A DNA stretch of 64,000 nucleotides from Beroe forskalii. Lineage: Eukaryota; Ctenophora; Nuda; Beroida; Beroidae. The notes beneath the pieces were generated by a model, which was not told the origin of the DNA, made no database searches, and worked only from the letters and a program-made list of their open reading frames with translations. Position 1 is the stretch's first letter; the number at the start of each line of letters is the position of its first letter. Location: positions 186,001 through 250,000 of the forward strand of contig WFMF01000252.1 in NCBI GenBank assembly GCA_011033025.1. The letters run 5' to 3'. Position numbers and translations under genes: made by a program. Positions 57,871 through 64,000 of this stretch are shown in pieces.

Positions 57871-57918
57871 TACTGATTTCAAGCCAACCTTACACTGATT
57901 TCAAGCCAACCTTGCAGT
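57871..57918 (+). repeat. Short direct repeat
   Basis: CTGATTTCAAGCCAACCTT occurs twice (about 57873 and 57894). Confidence 0.8.
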
Positions 57919-58398
57919 GCTGTCAGGGCTACCTTACAAAGAAACCCCAGTCATATTGGTGTCAAGCCCCTTTTGACAATTTTATGCACAGGAAAAAATC
58001 ATCCAACCAAAATCCAAATTTGTATCTTCATTGGAAACAAATCCTATTTTTTGTACACCATAGTAGTCTTATTTTAGCTCACAAAAATGACTCAGATAAT
58101 GTAAGTTGCCGGATTCGGCACTGTAACTACGGGTATTAAATACCGTAACTTACAAATGGCAAAAATACCTTACCACGTGTCGGGTTTTCATCTGATTTAA
58201 GAGCTTTGTGTCCTTTCAAAAATATCGAATCTGCCTAATTGAATCGCAAAAACTTTTCTTTTTAGCATGCATTAATAAATTTGTCGCCGCGCAGTAACGC
58301 CGGAGACTTCTAAAATTACTATGAATTTTTGAATATTTTAAATGAATTTCTTATTTTTCGATGGAAGAATCTTTAAGTATCTTTATTTAAAAGCATTC

Positions 58399-58399
<1 letters not shown>

Positions 58400-58434
<35 letters not shown>
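58400..58434. repeat. AT dinucleotide microsatellite
   Basis: About 17 TA units without interruption. Smaller TA runs occur at 3420, 4625, 23893 and 33944. Confidence 0.95.
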
Positions 58435-58435
<1 letters not shown>

Positions 58436-59152
58436 CATTCCCCCGGAATAGCCCCTGTAATATGTTCTTACGAAAAAATATGAGATACTTCCCTACCTAT
58501 AACCCCGTAAAATTTCTGTTCAATAAATTGTTGATGTAAGCTCATTCTTCTCTTCTAATAAATACGTGTTTGTTTGGACAACTAAATCGTTTTTTCAAGC
58601 AATGCTCTCTCAGCGAAAACCTCTATCAATAAATAAATATATATATGTATTGATTGAATTCGGTGAAGTAATTTACAACTTGTGGATTCATATATTTTGC
58701 GAAGATACTTAACCATTTCTAAATACCTACATAGTAAGAAATCGTCATTTATTTCAATCCAAATCGTTTATTAACAAGGAAAGTGAATCGTAATAAGGAA
58801 AGGGAACTGGTTAGAATTAAACTGTAGTTTATCGAGCATATTCCCATCGTAAAAGTATTTGCCATTTGGGAATGTGAGATAAAAACCAAAGCAAAATACT
58901 TAAGTGTTTTTCTCAGCTTCGAGATATGGGAGAAATAAACATTTTAATCTTAGATGCTTCAGTTTATACCTCGTAGTTCAGTGAATTTACCGCAGAATTT
59001 CAAAAAAAATGACAACCACTTAAGCATAAGTTGATTCAAATTTCAAGGTTTCTTCTTGTTTTTCATTGAGCATCACGGATACCTTCAAATTCAGAAAATC
59101 TTTGCTGATGCAGGGCAATCAGTTCTTGAATGCTGATGGGTCTACAAAATTT

Positions 59153-59212
59153 AGTAAATTGAGTCCAGTACTGGTTTAACCTGGTAAATTGAGTCCAGCG
59201 CTGGTTTAACCT
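59153..59212 (+). repeat. 31-bp tandem duplication
   Basis: GTAAATTGAGTCCAGTACTG and GTAAATTGAGTCCAGCGCTG, each followed by GTTTAACCT. Confidence 0.85.
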
Positions 59213-59291
59213 GAATAAACTACTCAAACAATGAATTTCTATTCGTAATACCTGAATATATACTGTTTTATAAATCCTGAATTAAGAATTA

Positions 59292-59490
59292 AACTACCGA
59301 GATGTTTATTTTCGGCCCTTGTATGGGAATACCAAATCTGATTCCGCTGGGGCTTGACCTCCTAATTCTTGAATATAGGCAGTGTCGAAGTGATCTCGCA
59401 GGAAACCGAAATACTCGTTTCATCAACAGATTAGCGTAGGCGTTTTCGTTCAACCTGCGTACTTCTTGGCCAAATGAACCTGGTGGTAAC
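59292..59490 (-). other. Coding-like stretch, disrupted, unidentified
   Basis: The minus strand shows two adjacent open pieces in different frames and a GC content above the flanks. It ends where the repeated block at 59495 begins. No family could be named; it may be a remnant of a mobile element. Confidence 0.25.
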
Positions 59491-59494
59491 ACGC

Positions 59495-59617
59495 CGTCGA
59501 TACACAATTCCTCCAGCCTCTATGCTCGAGGTGTGAGTGTTTTTAGCACGACCCCACAGTGTACCCCTTTTTTCAGATATTTTATCCATTGTGTGTAGCT
59601 ATATTTGTATTGTCAAA
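59495..59617 (+). repeat. Left copy of a direct repeat flanking the 2.73-kb element
   Basis: Contains CGTCGATACACAATTCC, TATGCTCGAGGTGTGAGTG and CACGACCCCACAGTGTACCC. The matching copy is 62386-62519. The left copy is followed by TCAAATGAACCTGTGGGTCG, which resembles an end of the second MITE family. Confidence 0.9.
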
Positions 59618-60008
59618 TGAACCTGTGGGTCGTCGATTGCCGCACTATATAGTGACACCGCACTATATAGTGACAAGCTTTTTAGTGCCAAAATACCCCA
59701 GTCACTATATAGTGCGTAAAAACACTTTATAGTGTCAGCGCACTATATAGTGACATGTTCTTCCCAATAATAGCCTACGCCGGTGTATCACATTGCATAC
59801 CCTTTACTGGCCTACTAATTAAAGGGAACGACCCCATTAGATCTTAAGTCTACCGTGAGCTGTAAGCATGGTATCGTGAGTTATCAAGTCGATTGAAGAG
59901 AAGAGCCCGGGCAGAAGTCCACAACCAGGTGAATGCAACCAGGTCAGCGCACTATGCCCAACACTCAGTAGTACGTTATAAAATGCGAGTAGTAACACGG
60001 CGCTATTC

Positions 60009-60026
60009 CCGCCCTGGCCAGGGCGG
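60009..60026. repeat. Perfect 18-bp GC palindrome
   Basis: CCGCCCTGGCCAGGGCGG, followed by TAACCCCCCCGCGG, which resembles a piece of the foldback hairpin at 61493. Confidence 0.8.
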
Positions 60027-60131
60027 TAACCCCCCCGCGGTAATAAAAAAGACTGGCCAGGGTATATATTAGAGGAACGAGTGTCACAGGGTGATATAAT
60101 AAGATATATCATATCATGATAATTGGGACCC

Positions 60132-60860
60132 AATTTAAAACGATGAGATCTCAAGAACGGGAAATGGTAGAGCCATGATCGAGGTCACGTTTTGTTCATC
60201 TAAGATAAGAGTCTGGCTTAGGCTATGTGAGAAGGTTCAGTGACGTCATTATGACGCTATTATGACGTCATCAACTTAGCCAAATTTTATTGCTTTTTTA
60301 GCGAAAATAGGCCATTTTCGAGCGCATTTTTCACCAAGAAGGAAAAGAGAGAGCTCTCTGATTTTTTAGAATGATTTTTAGCAAATTTAAAGAGCTTTCA
60401 GAAAATCATATGGATTATTGGGCTATCTCGATTTTTCATCGAGATATACGCAATTTTCTAAGGTACGGTAAAAAATCGATTTCCAAATTATTGGACAAAA
60501 CTTAAACGAGTGAGATGTCAAGAACTACGACTTATCTCGAGATGAGACCGGCCAAAGTGTGTTGTGCTAAGGCGGAATTGTGGCTTAGGCTATATGGGAA
60601 GTTGGTTTGAGCCTATTTTGATGCTTTAATGACGTCATCAAAATCGCATAAAACCACTAAAATAGCGTATTTTGCGATAGAACGCTATTTTGCGCTACTT
60701 TGAACGTCTTCAACTCAAAGAGTTTTCATCTCATAATGTTTTACATCGATATGCTGCTTTTAGACCTTGAGATTTAGCTGTAAAACGAGTTTCAGGGCGA
60801 TTGGTCGAAGATTGTTGTCGTGGGAAGCTTCTAAAAATTGAACTGCAAATTGATTGAAAT
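60132..60860 (+). repeat. Diverged tandem duplication, unit about 367 bp
   Basis: Parallel landmarks: GATGAGATCTCAAGAAC at about 60143 and GTGAGATGTCAAGAAC at about 60510; TGGCTTAGGCTATGTG and TGGCTTAGGCTATATG; TGACGTCATCAA at about 60262 and 60629. The first unit has two TGACGTCA sites around ATTATGACGCTATTA. Strong divergence elsewhere. Confidence 0.65.
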
Positions 60861-60982
60861 AATGTTTATGACTGTAGTCCTATTTTACTGTAGTCCTATT
60901 CTGTGATACGATGGTGAACTGATAATGGTTGCTCCATGTCTCACCGTGAATAGGGATGGGAAATATACGATGGACTAGTGAA

Positions 60983-61305
60983 GCACGTGAGTTCACGTGG
61001 ACGTTTTGTAGAAATTAGGGGACTTGAAGAAATTGATTTTTACACGGGATTTTCGACATGATCACGTTGTAATGAGTTTAAATACGACTAATGCACGTGA
61101 AATTAGATCTGGTTGCTATATTTCAGCACGTGAGTACACACGGACGTTTTGTAGAAATTAGGGGATTTGAAGAAATTGATATTTACACGGGATTTTCGAC
61201 TTGGTTAGGTTGAAGTGAGTTCAAATACGAATAATGCACGTGAAATTAGATCTGGTTGCCTTATTTCAGCACGTGAGTTCACGTGGACGATTTGTAGAAA
61301 TTAAG
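60983..61305 (+). repeat. 143-bp tandem repeat, 2.3 units, each with CACGTG boxes
   Basis: GCACGTGAGT starts at 60983, 61126 and 61269, so the period is exactly 143 bp. Each full unit carries GACGTTTTGTAGAAATTAGG, TTTACACGGGATTTTCGAC and a second box in ATGCACGTGAAATTAG. Confidence 0.9.
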
Positions 61306-61361
61306 AAATATATCAATTCTAGTAATTCCAAGTTAGAATAATGTAGTTTTGGGTTTCGTAA

Positions 61362-61481
61362 GGGTGAGTTACGTGGGTTAGACTTGCGTGTGGGCAAGTA
61401 ACGTTGGTTTGGACTAAGTGAGGGCAAGTTAGGTGGGCTCAAACTGCGTTTGGGCAAGTTACATGGGTCCAAACATAAATC
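61362..61481. repeat. 30-bp tandem repeat, four units
   Basis: GGG-C/T-AAGTTACGTGGGT units start at 61362, 61392, 61422 and 61452, exactly 30 bp apart. Because 30 is a multiple of three, a minus-strand frame (61266-61730) shows a 10-residue periodicity. I regard that as a by-product. Confidence 0.85.
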
Positions 61482-61492
61482 TGTCAAGATAT

Positions 61493-61637
61493 CACCACCA
61501 AAACCGTTGGACGGTTGGTCTAGTAACCCCCCGCGGGTTTGGATGTGACAACGGAACCTGAAAATGTCCAAAATGGACGGACCACATCCAAACCAGCGGG
61601 GGGTTACTAGACCAACCGTCCAACGGTTTTGGTGGTG
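61493..61637. mobile_element. Foldback MITE with 55-bp arms
   Basis: Arms 61493-61547 and 61583-61637 are reverse complements with one mismatch in 55. They contain ACCGTTGGACGGTTGGTC and AACCCCCCGCGGG. The loop is 35 bp and holds a small GTCC-GGAC hairpin. TA or a similar dinucleotide flanks both sides. GC-rich compared with its host. The near-identity of the arms suggests recent origin or maintenance. Confidence 0.85.
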
Positions 61638-61654
61638 TACAAATAGTACTACAG

Positions 61655-61830
61655 GAAGGGCGATCTTGAAGGTTCTGTCAATCACAAGGTGATGAGCTTC
61701 AGGAAGGGCAGAGGTTGTCCTGGGTGCCAAAAAGGAAGGATCTACGGTCTCCGGAGGTGTGGGGTGTACTCAGATTCCCAGAGGATCAGTGGTGTACTCA
61801 AGGGGAGGGAGGCAGGAGGAGGAAAAAGTG
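61655..61830 (-). pseudogene. Decayed MULE-like transposase fragment
   Basis: On the minus strand, RSFLFGTQDNL and, in another frame, HHLVIDRTFKIAL correspond to the RSFLWGT and WVMDGTFK blocks of the fragment at 1-216. DGTFK has become DRTFK. At least one frameshift and several stops separate the blocks, so the copy is dead. Confidence 0.65.
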
Positions 61831-62385
61831 GAGAAGGAGTGTCAGGTGTCCCTAGTCATCAGTGCTGACGATGCTCTGAAGGTGCTGAGAGGTTGTCCGT
61901 AGAGTAGGAATGTTGAGAATGCAATACTTTGCCTGGGGGATGCACCCCCGTGTATACTAGCCGTAACAAGATACTTAATTAATAACACGATGTGGACTGA
62001 TCAAGTGCGGTAATGCAGTTATGGCAGAACCTTAATTGCATGTTGTTTGGGACCAGTGTGATAGCAGGAGATCTACCACAGTACGATGAGACACCATTAT
62101 CACTCTCCGAATTTAATGTAATTGCAATGTGAATAGGGGACAACGTGTACCCCATCACTTGCATGGGATGCAATGAGATCCACCGAGATGCAGTGCCGTT
62201 AATGAGGCCATGTCACTATATAGTGCGCTTTTCTTTCAAGGTGATTCGGGACACTCAAAAACATATTATAGTCTACTTCTTGTCACTAAATAGTGCGTTA
62301 AAACACTTTATAGTGTCAGCGCACTATACAGTGACATGGTGTCACTATATAGTGCGGTGTCACTATATAGTGCGATTACCTGGGT

Positions 62386-62519
62386 CGTCGATACATAATT
62401 CCAATATCCAGCCTCTCTATGCTCGAGGTGTGAGTGTTTTTAGCACGACCCCACAGTGTACCCCTTTTTTCAGATATTTTCTCCCCTCCATTGTGTGTAG
62501 CTATATTTGTATTGTCAAA
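62386..62519 (+). repeat. Right copy of the direct repeat flanking the 2.73-kb element
   Basis: Same order as at 59495-59617 with a few small insertions (AATAT, CT, CTCCCC). Starts 11 bp after the terminal inverted repeat. Confidence 0.9.
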
Positions 62520-62613
62520 AGTACCACTGCAAGAGTCAGAACGATTAGTCAGAAAAAGGCGAGCGACGATTAAATGGAATTTTCTCAAGTGAATAAAAAC
62601 CCGACAATCATCA

Positions 62614-62659
62614 GCCAATGGGAACGAGGCTTAGAGATCACGTGCGCCACATTGACCAA
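62614..62659. promoter_or_regulatory. Two CCAAT boxes 41 bp apart around CACGTG
   Basis: CCAAT at 62614 and 62655, with ATCACGTGCG (62637-62646) between. Same order and spacing as 22392-22437, in otherwise unrelated sequence. Confidence 0.45.
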
Positions 62660-62699
62660 TCGCGTTGATCTGATTGTTTTCTACTTCTCAAATTGAAGT

Positions 62700-63540
62700 C
62701 TCTATTTTTTGGAGCTTTATTTACTAAATTGAATAGTCATTCAACACAAAAGCAGCGCTAAATGAGATGCACCTCGCTGGTTTTAAAATTTAAAATGACA
62801 ATTTTATATTTAAATTGACTTTTTGGGTATAACACACATATTTTAATTTTCATAAAATGCATTTTACTTATCATTATTATATGGTCAATTAGTTGCGTCA
62901 GAGTGAAATTTATTAAAATTCTAGTGCGTACACTTTTTTGAAATTAGAAATAACAGAGATCTGCGTCATATTAGACTCCCCTAAAATTTTATTCAGGGCC
63001 CTGAATAAATTCTCTCTGTGAGCCGGCGTTTTCTGAAAGCAACATCTTTCTGAGAATTAAGCAAAAACTTTAAAAATCGAAACTGTGCCATACAGAATGA
63101 TGTGCCATTCCTGTCTTTGAATTGGAAACATAGAGACCTTTAGGGCAGTTTGGAGATTGTCTAGCAGTAGCTACTCCAAGTACCACAAGCAGCGAGGTAA
63201 TTCACGTAGTTAACTAAGTGTCCACAGCTCTCACAGTTAGCTGGCATTCAGGCTTATAGCAAGGGGGAGGCCGTGGGGGCTGCGGGCCCCCTTAGAAAAA
63301 TGGGAACCTACCAAAATTTTACTCTGATTTTATTAAAGAACTAGCAGGCCTGTTGGATCTCCTAATACACAGCTCATTTGGCGGCGCTATACGCCGCCTC
63401 TTTCGCAAATTTCATTCATTGCTATTCAAATTAATGAAAATCTTTTTATCACATCGAAAAATTCGAATCAGAACTAAAGTTATGCGCTCCAAGGGAGTAG
63501 CATAACAAAACCAACAAAGCAAGAAATGAAATTCACACAT
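62700..63540. other. Intergenic stretch, no gene seen
   Basis: AT-rich first half. A GC-rich hairpin GGCGGCG-CTATA-CGCCGCC lies at about 63379-63397. Nothing else recognised. Confidence 0.4.
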
Positions 63541-63547
63541 TATACAT

Positions 63548-63561
63548 GTTACCATAGCAAC
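63548..63561. promoter_or_regulatory. RFX X-box motif
   Basis: GTTACCATAGCAAC matches GTNRCC-NN-RGYAAC exactly. Single site. Confidence 0.3.
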
Positions 63562-63593
63562 GCAAGCACATTCCCCACTATCTGCACGTGCAT

Positions 63594-63811
63594 GCCGACA
63601 CAAACCCATACACACATCGACACAGTGCCCATACACACGGTTTTCCCATTCTAATCTATGATGCCGACACAATGGTCCATACACACGCCGACACAAAATC
63701 CACACACACGCCGACACAGTGTCCATACACACGGTTTTCCCATTCTAATCTATGATGCCGACACAATAATCCACACACACGCCGACACAAAATCCATACA
63801 CACTTACCAAA
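63594..63811. repeat. Higher-order tandem repeat of GCCGACACA units
   Basis: Monomers of 22-24 bp (GCCGACACA then three variable bases, then TCCATACACAC) are interrupted by GGTTTTCCCATTCTAATCTA at 63639 and again at 63733. This gives a 94-bp higher-order period. Two higher-order units are present. Confidence 0.9.
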
Positions 63812-64000
63812 TTATAATTAAAGATATCGTTATGACGTAATATCCGTGTTATGATGATATTATTGTGTGAATGCTACACTCGATATATCTAATTCTCAAA
63901 AAAGTCTGGAACACCCAATTTTTTCCAAAATTTTCCGAGGGCTAAGACCAAACCCTGCCGTACCTTGCTCACTGTGGAGGGCCTTACCCTGAGAAATCTT

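Larger units (their letters stand above)
59641..62374. mobile_element. 2.73-kb non-autonomous composite DNA element with 35-bp perfect terminal inverted repeats
   Basis: The first and last 35 bp (59641-59675, 62340-62374) are exact reverse complements. Each terminal repeat holds two copies of CGCACTATATAGTGAC. More copies sit just inside (59701, 59739 on the left; 62212, 62282, 62320 on the right), together with CACTTTATAGTG (59723, 62304). Such multiplied subterminal palindromes suggest transposase-binding sites. The interior holds tandem repeats, a foldback hairpin and a decayed MULE fragment, but no intact transposase. No clear target duplication is visible directly outside the ends. MULE affinity is suggested by the internal fragment and is not proven. 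Confidence 0.75.

Noticed and set aside
60240-60280. Double TGACGTCA site as another CRE-MITE copy
   Set aside because: The spacing is shorter than in the family and the site belongs to the diverged 367-bp tandem duplication, whose second unit has only one TGACGTCA.
61266-61730. 154-codon minus-strand frame with a 10-residue repeat
   Set aside because: It is generated by the 30-bp tandem repeat, the foldback hairpin arms and a dead MULE piece, three unrelated sequences.
59640-62380. CACTATATAGTG arrays as a CRISPR array
   Set aside because: Units are palindromes at irregular distances, without equal-length spacers, in an animal genome.

Overview
The window is animal DNA, most likely from an invertebrate. 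It is AT-rich, gene-poor and full of short dispersed repeats. It has eukaryotic promoter motifs (CACGTG, CCAAT, TGACGTCA, RFX X-boxes), a short CCCTAA telomere-type tract, and one clear protein gene of a metazoan-only family. The species cannot be fixed from the sequence.

The one certain host gene lies at 13216-15273 (+). It is an interferon regulatory factor 2 binding protein (IRF2BP/IRF2BPL; Drosophila Pits) homologue with an N-terminal Cys4 zinc finger, the central domain kept in invertebrate members, and a C-terminal C3HC4 RING. It stands out from its surroundings by high GC. Upstream are three CACGTG boxes and a CT-rich tract; downstream are a Pumilio-type site and a strong 10-bp-stem hairpin. 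Between the zinc finger and the central domain the open frame moves from frame 1 to frame 2 and back, so there are two compensating shifts or a spliced segment. A weak second candidate is a 97-codon ATG ORF at 24495-24788 behind a cluster of four CACGTG boxes and a TATA-like stretch.

The rest is repeats. The dominant pattern is a family of about 45 short (60-105 bp) imperfect palindromes, here called CRE-MITEs. They are built around TGATAATGACGTCA, with outer arms containing GAGAAATAGGCGG in the best copies. One copy (8256-8352) lies in one half of a local duplication whose other half looks like the empty site. No copy was found between about 11.92 and 17.12 kb, which holds the gene. A second, rarer MITE family carries ACCCACAGGTCCATTTGA ends. 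A 164-bp hAT-type element at 19214-19377 has an exact 8-bp target-site duplication.

The right end (59.6-62.4 kb) is a 2.73-kb composite element with perfect 35-bp terminal inverted repeats. Each is built from two copies of a 16-bp near-palindrome (CGCACTATATAGTGAC). Inside are a diverged ~367-bp tandem duplication, a 143-bp tandem repeat, a 30-bp tandem repeat, a 55-bp-arm foldback hairpin and a decayed Mutator-like (MULE) transposase fragment. A better-preserved MULE-type fragment lies at the left edge (1-216, minus strand), also near an array of short palindromes.

A further pattern is CCAAT boxes spaced 30-33 or 41 bp apart, often beside or around CACGTG, at eight places. This is promoter-like architecture, but no gene could be recognised next to them. 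Most of the remaining sequence is AT-rich intergenic DNA in which short ORFs look like chance.
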